The notes: generated by a model from the letters alone, not told the origin. A stretch of 7,674 nt of DNA from Gammaproteobacteria bacterium (GCA_030432795.1 JAUILW010000139.1:1-7674), one strand, 5' to 3'. Counted from the first letter of the stretch, positions 1-7,043 are shown. Numbers and translations: made by a program.

Positions 1-910
1 ACAGATTGAAGGTCTTGCTGACGATGTCCGCGAGATAGGACCCGGTGTTCTGCATGAAGGCCTGCAGCAGATAGACCGTGGGCCCCAGCAGCAGAACGCC
101 GAGCAGCAGCAGCACCGCCAGCGCAATATTGATCTCGGAAAGGCGTTTGATGCCGGCATCCAGGCCCATGACAACCGACACTGTCGCCAGCAGCGTCGTC
201 ACCCCAATAAGAATGACCTGCACAGTGCTACTGCGCGGCACATCGAACAAAGAGTTCAGGCCCGAGTTGATCTGCTCGACCCCGAAGCCGAGGGACGTTG
301 CTACACCGAAGGTGGTGCTCAGGATGGCGAAGACATCCACCGCCGCGCCGATGGGGCCGTTTGCGCGCTCGCCAATCAACGGATACAGAGCGGACTTGAG
401 CGTCAACGGCAACCCATGACGATAACCGAAGTAGCCGAGTATCAGCGCAACGATGGCGTAGGTCGCCCAGGCATGAAATCCCCAGTGGAAGAAGGTGAGC
501 TTCATCGCTTCGCGGGCGGCATCGATCGTGCCGCCATCGCCATGCGGCGGCGACATGAAATGCATCACCGGCTCTGCGACACCGAAGAACATGAGTCCGA
601 TACCCATGCCTGCGGCAAACAGCATGGCAAACCAGGAAACGAGCGAGTACTCCGCTTCGGCGTGATCGGGTCCCAGTTTGATTTCGCCGTAGCGTGTGAG
701 CGCAACACCGACGGTGACGACGAGAATGATCGCCACAACCAGCACGTAGTACCAACTGCCGTTGACGATGATGCCGGACTGCAGCCCGTCGAACATGCGT
801 TCCGCGTGCTCCGGCATCAGCGCTGCCGCGCCAACGGTGACCACCAGCAACGCAGCTGCCAGGTAGAACACCGGTTTGTCCAGCGGCGCCGGGTGGGCTT
901 CAGGTGTCAT
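1..910 (-). CDS. BCCT-family betaine/choline-type transporter (C-terminal part missing, cut by window edge)
   Basis: Inner-membrane secondary transporter of the betaine/carnitine/choline family, here its first 303 residues. Family landmarks seen: GMGIG at residues 101-105 followed by GLMFFGVAEP, FHWGFHAWATY at 141-151, STTFGVATSLGFG at 198-210 and LLLGPTVYLL at 273-282. The glycine motif matches the sodium-coupled BetP type. W143, W148 and Y151 have the same spacing as the TM4 aromatic-box residues W189, W194 and Y197 of BetP, which favours a quaternary-ammonium or similar zwitterionic substrate (established for BetP, inferred here). The TM8 tryptophan cluster would lie just beyond the left edge, so specificity cannot be settled. 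Several hydrophobic segments are visible, e.g. about 14-32, 55-71, 93-111, 229-248 and 262-282. The ATG at 910-908 has GGAGG at 925-921, ten bases upstream, and overlaps the upstream sulfotransferase stop as ATGA, so the two are translationally coupled. Confidence 0.93.
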   Translation of the reverse strand, partial: MTPEAHPAPLDKPVFYLAAALLVVTVGAAALMPEHAERMFDGLQSGIIVNGSWYYVLVVAIILVVTVGVALTRYGEIKLGPDHAEAEYSLVSWFAMLFAAGMGIGLMFFGVAEPVMHFMSPPHGDGGTIDAAREAMKLTFFHWGFHAWATYAIVALILGYFGYRHGLPLTLKSALYPLIGERANGPIGAAVDVFAILSTTFGVATSLGFGVEQINSGLNSLFDVPRSSTVQVILIGVTTLLATVSVVMGLDAGIKRLSEINIALAVLLLLGVLLLGPTVYLLQAFMQNTGSYLADIVSKTFNL

Positions 911-2889
911 GTGTCGCGTTCCTCCAACGCCGCCTGCAACGGACCGAGCCAGGGCTCGAAGTGCTTCCACTGCGCCACGCTGTCCTGAAATATGGGCTGG
1001 CGCACCTGCTCGGAACTCGGCGTGCGTACGCTGCGCTGGGTCTCGTAGTAGCGCAGACACGCCGACTCGAACGGCAGCCCACAGAAATCGAGCAGCCGAC
1101 GAACCTGCCCTTCCAGGTCCGCCACCACATCCTCGTGGCGCACGCGCAGAACGAAGCCCGGCAGCACCTCGTCCCAGTGGGCCATGAGCCGCTCGTAGTC
1201 ACGGTAGTAGCGACCGATATCCTCGAGGTCGTAAGAAAACTCCTGCCCTTCCGCAAAGAGCTGCTTGAAACCGCTGAAGCAGCAGGCCATGGGCTCGCGG
1301 CGCGCATCGATGACGCGCGCGTGCGGCAACATCAGTCGAATCAGCCCGATATGGCGAAAGTTGTTGGGCATCTTGTCGATGAACAATGGCGCGCCATGCC
1401 TGTGAATCCGCGTGTCTTCAATATAAGCCTCGCCAAAGGCACGGCAGTCTGCTTCGCTCAGGCTTGCGAGCACCTGCGGGTACCCCGCGCGCTTTCCTTC
1501 AACCCGGCGCCGCCGCAAGCGCTGCGCCAGCGATAGCACATTGGGCAACTCCAGCGTTCCATCCACCTGGCTATGCGAGGAGAGGATCTGTTCGAGCAAT
1601 GTCGATCCCGCCCGTGGCAAACCGACGATGAAGATCGGATCACGGCTATCCGCACCCCAACTCTGCCGTGTGGCAAAGAAGCCAGCGCCACACACGGCGC
1701 GGGTGTGCGCAAACTCCTCCGCGAGGCTGCGCGCATCGTATCGGCTGGTCGCACGCTTGATGCGGTTGCCTTGCGCATAGAAGCTGAACGCGCTTTCGTA
1801 GTCGCGCCGGTCTTCATACGCTTTGCCCAGCGCGAAGCTGAGGTAGGAGCGATCCGCCTGCGATAGCCCAACATCCGCATCCAGGGCGCGCATCTGCGCA
1901 AGCTCGTCGTTGGTAAAGCGGTACGTCTTCAGATTGCTGAGCGCGTAGTAGGCCTCGCCATGCCGCGGCTGCGCCACCAACGCGCGACGGTAACTGGTAA
2001 CCGCCTCCTCCGTGCGCCCGCATGTCTTGAGGGCATGACCACGCGTGGTCAACGTCGCCGCATCATCCGGAAGTTTGGCCAGCACCGCTTGCAGCAGATC
2101 CAGCGCTTTGTCGTAGGCACCCATCTGCATGTACTCCACGGCGCACAGCGACTGAAATCGCGGATTGTCCGGCGCGCTCGCCAGCAGCGACTGGGCCTGC
2201 TGCAACGCTGCCTCGAATTTCTGGCGCTTACGCAGTACGCCGACGTAGTCGATGCGTGCTTCTACGTGGGCAGGTTCAAATGCAACCGCGCTCTCCAGCA
2301 GAAACTCCGCATCTTCAAGCACGCCAAGGCGCACACCAATATCGGCGAGGATACGCATACCCTCCACGTGATCCGGAAGTTCCTGCAGAAAGCGCCTGCA
2401 CAGCGACTCCGCACGCATGAGCTTGTTCTGCGCGGCAAGGTCCAACACCGCTACCAGTGCCTTCGGTAGCCCACGCAACCGTTCAAGCTGCTCCTGGGCG
2501 TAGATCAATTCACGCTGCCGGCCACTGCCCTCAAGCAATCGAATCTGCGCCTCAAAGCTGGCACGCAGCGCCGGGTTCAGCTGACCGGCGCGCTGATAGG
2601 CGGCAAGCGCCGGCACTGGCTTACCAAGCGCGGTGAGCACGTGCCCCTGCTCCTGGAACACGCGACCATCCAGTGGCGACCGAGAAATCAGAGCATCCAC
2701 CACGCACGCAGCTTCCGACAGCGCACCGCTGTAACGCAGGGCCACAGCCTGCAGGTAGAGCGCATCGACATGCTCAGGATCAGCTTCGAGGAACTCCGCC
2801 AGCTCTCGCAGGGCGGCACCGAGCGCGCCCGCGGCGATGTTGCCGCGCACGCGCCCGAGGATCACTTCAGCGGCGTCCGCCGCCTGCAC
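907..2889 (-). CDS. TPR-repeat/sulfotransferase fusion protein
   Basis: Two-part, probably cytoplasmic protein of 660 aa; no signal peptide or membrane segment is apparent. Residues about 10-320 are a run of some eight helical TPR-like repeats (e.g. the stretches starting QAVALRYSGALSEAA and AVEYMQMGAYDKALDLL). Residues about 415-660 are a Sulfotransfer_3-like domain. It has the PAPS 5'-phosphosulfate loop IFIVGLPRAGSTLLEQ (419-434), DKMPNNF (505-511), a 3'-phosphate-binding segment DARREPMACCFSGF (528-541) and the C-terminal RTPSSEQVRQPI (622-633). The expected reaction is transfer of sulfate from PAPS to a hydroxyl or amine; the acceptor is unknown and the TPRs may bind a partner or substrate. 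Start choice: GTG at 2889-2887 has GAGAGG six bases upstream and follows the receptor stop by 10 bases. A GTG at 2925 would add 12 residues (MCACRSTSERLG) and overlap the receptor gene by 26 bases, but lacks a good ribosome site. It sits between the receptor and the transporter in one apparent operon. Confidence 0.9.
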   Translation of the reverse strand: MQAADAAEVILGRVRGNIAAGALGAALRELAEFLEADPEHVDALYLQAVALRYSGALSEAACVVDALISRSPLDGRVFQEQGHVLTALGKPVPALAAYQRAGQLNPALRASFEAQIRLLEGSGRQRELIYAQEQLERLRGLPKALVAVLDLAAQNKLMRAESLCRRFLQELPDHVEGMRILADIGVRLGVLEDAEFLLESAVAFEPAHVEARIDYVGVLRKRQKFEAALQQAQSLLASAPDNPRFQSLCAVEYMQMGAYDKALDLLQAVLAKLPDDAATLTTRGHALKTCGRTEEAVTSYRRALVAQPRHGEAYYALSNLKTYRFTNDELAQMRALDADVGLSQADRSYLSFALGKAYEDRRDYESAFSFYAQGNRIKRATSRYDARSLAEEFAHTRAVCGAGFFATRQSWGADSRDPIFIVGLPRAGSTLLEQILSSHSQVDGTLELPNVLSLAQRLRRRRVEGKRAGYPQVLASLSEADCRAFGEAYIEDTRIHRHGAPLFIDKMPNNFRHIGLIRLMLPHARVIDARREPMACCFSGFKQLFAEGQEFSYDLEDIGRYYRDYERLMAHWDEVLPGFVLRVRHEDVVADLEGQVRRLLDFCGLPFESACLRYYETQRSVRTPSSEQVRQPIFQDSVAQWKHFEPWLGPLQAALEERDT

Positions 2890-2895
2890 GCCCAA

Positions 2896-2901
2896 CCTCT
2901 C
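2896..2901 (-). promoter_or_regulatory. Ribosome-binding site deciding the sulfotransferase start
   Basis: The minus strand reads TGAGAGGTTGGGC then GTG. The receptor stop codon TGA (2902-2900) overlaps the purine-rich GAGAGG, which lies six bases from the GTG at 2889. Terminating receptor ribosomes would therefore be placed directly at the next start, which supports translational coupling and the shorter sulfotransferase start. Confidence 0.55.
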
Positions 2902-5482
2902 AGAAGTCGAACGACACGCGCACACCCACAGTGAGAGGCCGGGCGTAGGCGATGCGCTGCCGATCGTTCACGTAGTTGCGCGAAAGTTCCGCTTCTTCGT
3001 CGAACAGGTTGTCTACGAAGAGCTCACCCGACCAGGTGTCTGCGGTGACACCGAAGGTGATCCCCGCAAGAAACCAGCCATCAATCTCGTCGTTGTTGAT
3101 GACGACGACATCGCTCTGGGATTCTGAGGAAAACGACACGTGCGGCATCACGTGCATGGTCATGCCGGAGTCGAGATACCACTCGTAGCGCGCCCGCAGG
3201 TTGCCCTGAAAAGTAGGCGCAAAGGCCAACTCGTCACCCTTGCGCACATCGTTGGTCGGCGTAAGTACGCGGGTGATCTCCGTGTCGAGCACCGAGAATG
3301 CTCCGCTGATGGTGAGGTTCTCCGACGCGTTCCAGATGAAGTCGCCTTCCACGCCCAGAATTTCCGCGTCCGCCGCATTGTCGGAGAAGAACAGGTTGAC
3401 GATGCTCGGGTCGAAAATCGTCGTCTGCAGGTTTTCCACCTCGACGTAGAACACGCTGCCGTTGAAGCGCAACGTGCGGTCCAACAGGTCGAGCTTCCAA
3501 CCCGCCTCCAGGTTCACCACGTCGTCCGTGTCGAGCGCAAACGGTACCTTATAGCCGTTGGGTCCTTGCGCACCGCCCGGGCGGTTCAGCAGGCCCGGCC
3601 GGAACCCTTCAGACCAGGTGCCGTAAAACATCAGATCGTCCGTGGGTCGCCAGCTGACGCTGAACTTGCCGATGACGCCGTCGGTCTCGGCGGAGTCCGG
3701 TGCGCGCAGCGCGCCGCGTACCGCTGCCGGAGTGGCAGGGTCATCGATGTCCGCCACTGTATAGGTGATGTGATCCGCCGGGTCGCAGCTACCGCGGAAC
3801 GTCACCTGACCGTCGCCGTTATAGATGTCGCTGATGTCGGTGCCGAAAGCGTTGACGTCGGCGGCGGAGAAGGAGTTGCAAAAGGAGCTGTTGGCGCTGC
3901 CATCGAAATCCACCTCGATGTCATACCAACGCAGGCCAGCGGTCACGGACCAGGCTTCATTGATGTCCCAGGTCACCTCGCCGAACACACCCTTCTGCTC
4001 GTCGGTGCGCCGCACGTCATTACGGAAAATCACACCTTCCGGGAACGGCCCGGGATCCGAGGAGAAGCCCGTGGCGAACGGAAAGTTGGGTTTGAACGGG
4101 CCGAATGGCTGCGCGGCGATAGACCCGGGGTAGGTGAAATCGTTGCGCTCGAGGAGTTCGAGGTCGCTGTAGTACAGGCCGCCCGTGAATCGCACCGACA
4201 GCTCCTCCGGCGTGGTCACGCGGAACTCATGCGACCAGACTTCCGTTTCCGTGGTGGAATCCACCCACAGGTTCGGCGCCTGACAGACTCCGCTGGGAGC
4301 TGCAGCGCCGGGATAGGTCACCGAGCCATCGCAAATGTAGTACGGCAGGTACTGGCCCACAAACAGGTAATCCGTGTAGTCGACGATCTGATCGGTCTCA
4401 CGGTCGGTAAACGCGCCGGTGTACAGCACGCCGAGCGCACCGATGCGGCCCTCGATGGTCCAGTTGGTGTTGGTGAACTCGTCTTCGATCTCGTCATCGG
4501 TGTAGCGCTGGATCTCCATGTCACCGAGGTTCGGATCCGTGTAGAACACACCATCCGCATCGAGCTGCTGCTGCATGACCGAGGCCTGCACGCTCCAGTC
4601 CTCGTTGATATCGAACAACGCGCTCAGCCGGCCACCCTGGTAGTCGGTCTCATTGACGTTGTCGGCCACCCGGGCGTTGGTATCCAGAAACGTTACGCCG
4701 CTGAGGTCGGCACCGGCCTGGAACCCTGCCCGTGCACCAACCACCTCGCCGTTGGACCGTACGACGCTACCGGCACGGAAACGGGCACTCTCTGAGGCGT
4801 TGCGCGTGCCCGCCACCTGGTCGATGTAGCCGCCCTGCCGGTCCTTGTAGCCCACCATACGAATAGCAAATCGATCGGAGAACGCGACGTTGAGCACTGC
4901 CTCCAGATTGCCGCTGGGGTCGCCGTCTTTGGTGTAGGAGGTGCCGAGATCGACGCTGCCATAGGTTCCGGTCGGGTCCGGGCGATTGGTGATCAGGCGC
5001 ACATTGCCGGCCTGGGAACTGGCACCGAACAGCGTGCCCTGCGGCCCGGAAAGCACCTCGATGCGATTGAGGTCAGCGGCGTACACGTCGAGGTTACGCC
5101 CCGGCTGTGCCAGGGGCTGCTCATCCAGATAGAAGGCGACGTTCGGCGCAAGCCCGGCAACCCCCGCGGTGGTCAGGTTGGGCGTGGTGGACGCAAGGCC
5201 CCGTATATAGATGGTGTTCCGTCCGGGACCGGCACCGCCCGCGGTCACACCAGGCAACTGGATCAGATAGTCTTCGAAGTTGCTGATGCCGAAATCGTCC
5301 ATGGCGTCCTCGGTGAGGGCCTGCACGGCAACCGGCACATCCTGCAGGGGTACGGCGCGTTTGGTTGCCGTAACGATGATCTCCTCGATAGGTCGGGCAT
5401 CCTGCGCCGCACTCTGAGCTGCCGTGCTGGCGGCGATGGCTGCTAAGACGGCCTGGTTGAGTTTGGTCCGTTTGAACTCCAC
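2900..5482 (-). CDS. TonB-dependent outer-membrane receptor
   Basis: Energy-coupled outer-membrane importer of 860 aa, within the usual family range. An N-terminal signal peptide (basic FKRTK, then an alanine-rich core, cleavage near residue 27) is followed by a TonB-box-like EEIIVTATKR at 33-42. The plug ends around LNRIEVLSGPQGTLFG (138-153), and the rest is a beta-barrel. WSEGFRPGLLNRPGG lies at 623-637, and the C-terminus VRVSFDF ends in the terminal phenylalanine expected for BAM insertion. After the plug LFGASS the usual small-glycine AIGGVI-type segment is replaced by QAGNVRLITNRP, a variant I associate with receptors found beside sulfotransferase genes (recollection, not searched). 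Four cysteines (C384/C400 and C535/C566) fall in loop-like stretches and may form two surface disulfides. GTG start at 5482: there is an in-frame stop at 5515-5513, no intervening ATG, and GGGGTGAG just upstream. The ligand cannot be read from sequence. It is first in an apparent operon with the sulfotransferase and BCCT transporter. Confidence 0.95.
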   Translation of the reverse strand: MEFKRTKLNQAVLAAIAASTAAQSAAQDARPIEEIIVTATKRAVPLQDVPVAVQALTEDAMDDFGISNFEDYLIQLPGVTAGGAGPGRNTIYIRGLASTTPNLTTAGVAGLAPNVAFYLDEQPLAQPGRNLDVYAADLNRIEVLSGPQGTLFGASSQAGNVRLITNRPDPTGTYGSVDLGTSYTKDGDPSGNLEAVLNVAFSDRFAIRMVGYKDRQGGYIDQVAGTRNASESARFRAGSVVRSNGEVVGARAGFQAGADLSGVTFLDTNARVADNVNETDYQGGRLSALFDINEDWSVQASVMQQQLDADGVFYTDPNLGDMEIQRYTDDEIEDEFTNTNWTIEGRIGALGVLYTGAFTDRETDQIVDYTDYLFVGQYLPYYICDGSVTYPGAAAPSGVCQAPNLWVDSTTETEVWSHEFRVTTPEELSVRFTGGLYYSDLELLERNDFTYPGSIAAQPFGPFKPNFPFATGFSSDPGPFPEGVIFRNDVRRTDEQKGVFGEVTWDINEAWSVTAGLRWYDIEVDFDGSANSSFCNSFSAADVNAFGTDISDIYNGDGQVTFRGSCDPADHITYTVADIDDPATPAAVRGALRAPDSAETDGVIGKFSVSWRPTDDLMFYGTWSEGFRPGLLNRPGGAQGPNGYKVPFALDTDDVVNLEAGWKLDLLDRTLRFNGSVFYVEVENLQTTIFDPSIVNLFFSDNAADAEILGVEGDFIWNASENLTISGAFSVLDTEITRVLTPTNDVRKGDELAFAPTFQGNLRARYEWYLDSGMTMHVMPHVSFSSESQSDVVVINNDEIDGWFLAGITFGVTADTWSGELFVDNLFDEEAELSRNYVNDRQRIAYARPLTVGVRVSFDF

Positions 5483-5829
5483 TGTCTCACCCCGTATTGG
5501 TTCGTTCTGTATTCATTTACTCTCGATGCATTCCCTTTGCATACCGTGCTTACCATGCACTGATCCTTCGCCAGCATTCATTCGTTTTCGATAGATTTTA
5601 ATGCGCGATATGTGGGTTGTTCTGCGAAAATCGGCGCGTACCGTACCAAAGGTAGGACTTTATTTCATCGTATACATCGCTTTATCCAGTCATTATTACT
5701 TAGCAAGCAAAGTTTTTTTCTCGCAGGAGACGCCGATAGCGGCCGACGAAACCAGGCGAGTTGCATAGCCCGCAACGGGCACGCGGCGTACCATACGCAG
5801 CCCTATCCCCAGCAGCAGGCAACGCGACC
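5483..5829. promoter_or_regulatory. Divergent intergenic control region between the receptor operon and marR
   Basis: This 347-base gap separates the leftward receptor start from the rightward MarR start, and roughly 5500-5720 is visibly richer in A and T than the flanking genes. No promoter with both good boxes stands out on either strand. On the minus strand TAAAAT at 5600-5595 is a plausible -10 element without a convincing -35. If used, it would give a receptor leader of about 100 bases containing the ATGCA repeats. On the plus strand TATACA at 5671-5676 and TATTAC at 5694-5699 are weak -10 candidates. A T7 run at 5713-5719 has no hairpin before it and is not a terminator. A minimal frame ATG...TGA of nine codons (minus strand, 5516-5487) ends inside the receptor ribosome site and may be chance. 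Frames continuing through 5612-5863 on the plus strand do not resemble any protein I know. Confidence 0.6.
5526..5560. promoter_or_regulatory. Tandem inverted repeats, candidate regulator operator
   Basis: Two neighbouring inverted repeats with the same seven-base spacer are present: ATGCA-N7-TGCAT at 5526-5542 and GTGC-N7-GCAC at 5546-5560, with centres 19 bases apart. A third ATGCA lies at 5555-5559, inverted to the TGCAT at 5538-5542. The block begins 43 bases upstream of the receptor GTG. MarR-family dimers bind such short palindromes, often in the divergent promoter next to their own gene, so the adjacent MarR protein is the natural candidate ligand. The arms are only 4-5 bases, so chance is possible. 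Confidence 0.3.
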
Positions 5830-6324
5830 ATGGATCAGGAAGCACAGGTGCTCACCAGCCTGAGGCAGATCATTCGCGCCACCGACCTTCACTCACGACA
5901 GCTGAGCAAGGATGTAGGCCTCACCGCCCCGCAACTGTTGATCCTGCAGGCCATCAAGGACTTGGGTGCGGTGTCCATCTCACGCCTGTCGAGCGAGGTG
6001 AGCCTCAGCCAGGCAACGGTCACCAGCATCATGGACCGCCTGGAGCAACGCGGGCTGGTCAGCCGTCACCGCAGCGAGATGGATAAGCGGGTGGTCCACG
6101 CGACCCTCACCACCAAGGGCGAGAACAAGGTGCGAGAAGCGCCTAAGCTGCTCCAGGATGTGTTCAGCAGCCGCTTCGCGGCTCTGGAAGATTGGGAAAA
6201 GTCCCTCATCGTCGCCGCCTTTCAACGGGTGGCCAGCCTGATGAACGCGGAGAACATCGACGCCTCCCCCATGCTGCACGTCGGCCTCGCAGACGCCCAG
6301 GGCGGGCTCACGGAAGCCGGATGA
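5830..6324 (+). CDS. MarR-family transcriptional regulator, EctR/CosR-like
   Basis: DNA-binding winged-helix regulator of 164 aa, a normal length for MarR proteins. Residues 31-42 (LTAPQLLILQAI) begin the DNA-binding domain. The helix-turn-helix is around ISRLSSEVSLSQATVTSIMD (50-69), and the wing carries the MarR hallmark D85-K-R87 followed by HATLTTKG. Flanking helices for dimerisation lie at 1-28 and 104-141. The opening LRQIIRATDLHSRQL and the closing ENIDASPML strongly recall EctR of halophilic methylotrophs and CosR of Vibrio, which control ectoine synthesis and betaine uptake; this assignment is from memory of the families. The ATG at 5830 fits the family N-terminus. An in-frame TTG at 5761 would add 23 unsupported residues. 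The ribosome site is weak (CAGG, ten bases upstream). It is divergent from the receptor operon, and its stop overlaps the lpxH start as ATGA. Confidence 0.92.
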   Translation: MDQEAQVLTSLRQIIRATDLHSRQLSKDVGLTAPQLLILQAIKDLGAVSISRLSSEVSLSQATVTSIMDRLEQRGLVSRHRSEMDKRVVHATLTTKGENKVREAPKLLQDVFSSRFAALEDWEKSLIVAAFQRVASLMNAENIDASPMLHVGLADAQGGLTEAG

Positions 6325-7043
6325 ACAAACGCCTCTACGTTTCTGATCTGCACCTGGAGAGCGTGGATTCGCCGCAGTTCCGGGGCCTGGTGTGGCTGCT
6401 GGAAAGCCACCCCGAGCACGATCTGTACCTGCTCGGCGACATTGTCGAGCTGTGGATCGGCGACGACGACGACGCGCCGCTGGCGCAGGCGTTACGGCAG
6501 GTATTGCGCGCGAGGCGTTCGCCGGTCTACCTCTTACACGGCAACCGCGACTTCCTTTATGGCGATAAGTTCTGCAGTGAGACGGGCGCTACGCTCCTCG
6601 CAGACCCGCACAGGCTCGACGATGGCACCCTGCTCTCCCACGGTGACGGTTTGTGCACGGACGACACCGCCTACCAGCAGTTTCGCGCCATGGTGCGATC
6701 GCCGGCGTGGCAGCAGGACATCCTCGCAAAATCCATCGAGGAACGCCGGGCGTTCGGCCAGGCGTTGCGCCAGCAGAGCCGGCAGACCAACGCCAACAAG
6801 GCCGCCAACATCATGGATGTGAACGCAACGGCTGTGGCCGATCTCATGCAGCAGCACGAAGCCCGGCAGCTGGTGCACGGACACACCCACCGCCCTGGCG
6901 TGCACGCAGATGAACGCCGTTACGTACTCGGTGCCTGGGAGCGCTGCGGCTGGTTCATCGAGCAGGATGGCGATGCGCTCGCTCTACACTGCTTCAGCCT
7001 GGCACCCCACTGTGGAAACGAAACGCCGCATCCGAACGGGTAA
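6321..7043 (+). CDS. lpxH: UDP-2,3-diacylglucosamine diphosphatase LpxH
   Basis: Membrane-associated manganese-dependent pyrophosphatase of lipid A synthesis. It hydrolyses UDP-2,3-diacylglucosamine to 2,3-diacylglucosamine 1-phosphate (lipid X) and UMP. The 240 aa match the E. coli enzyme in length and motif order: SDLHL (D9, H11), LGDIVELWIGDDD (D40), HGNRDFL (N75, R76), SHGDGLCTDD (H107), ANIMDVN (162-168) and HGHTHRP (H186, H188). These correspond to the metal ligands and active-site residues of the calcineurin-like phosphoesterase fold; none is missing. The ATG at 6321 overlaps the MarR stop (ATGA), with a purine-rich GGAAG a few bases upstream, so expression is probably coupled to the regulator. 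The last 50 bases overlap the convergent miaE gene on the other strand. The E. coli neighbour ppiB is not seen here. The gene is normally essential in organisms using LpxH. Confidence 0.97.
   Translation: MNKRLYVSDLHLESVDSPQFRGLVWLLESHPEHDLYLLGDIVELWIGDDDDAPLAQALRQVLRARRSPVYLLHGNRDFLYGDKFCSETGATLLADPHRLDDGTLLSHGDGLCTDDTAYQQFRAMVRSPAWQQDILAKSIEERRAFGQALRQQSRQTNANKAANIMDVNATAVADLMQQHEARQLVHGHTHRPGVHADERRYVLGAWERCGWFIEQDGDALALHCFSLAPHCGNETPHPNG

Noticed and set aside
904..1536. Plus-strand open frame of 210 codons opposite the sulfotransferase
   Set aside because: It lies wholly antisense to the conserved sulfotransferase domain and has no recognisable motifs.
2890..2925. Upstream GTG (2925) as the sulfotransferase start
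   Set aside because: It lacks a ribosome site, overlaps the receptor coding region, and adds residues that only mirror receptor codons in another frame; GTG 2889 is better placed.
3140..4795. Long plus-strand open frame (551 codons) antisense to the receptor
   Set aside because: The sequence resembles no protein I know and is rich in H, R and V. Long antisense frames are expected opposite GC-rich genes, and the minus strand holds an unmistakable receptor.
5574..5604. GCATT...AATGC inverted repeat
   Set aside because: Five-base arms separated by 21 bases are expected by chance and form no convincing hairpin.
5644..5654. Short inverted repeat TACC-AAA-GGTA
   Set aside because: Arms of four bases with no second copy; too short to call an operator on its own.
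5713..5719. T7 run as a possible terminator
   Set aside because: No GC-rich hairpin precedes it on the plus strand, and no gene ends there.
5612..5863. Plus-strand open frame of 83 codons in the intergenic region
   Set aside because: It overlaps the marR start in another frame, has no ribosome site and no protein-like pattern; noted only as intergenic DNA.
6465..6480. GAC repeat tract in lpxH as a simple repeat
   Set aside because: It simply encodes the family-typical acidic GDDDD segment after ELWI; E. coli LpxH has GDDDP here.
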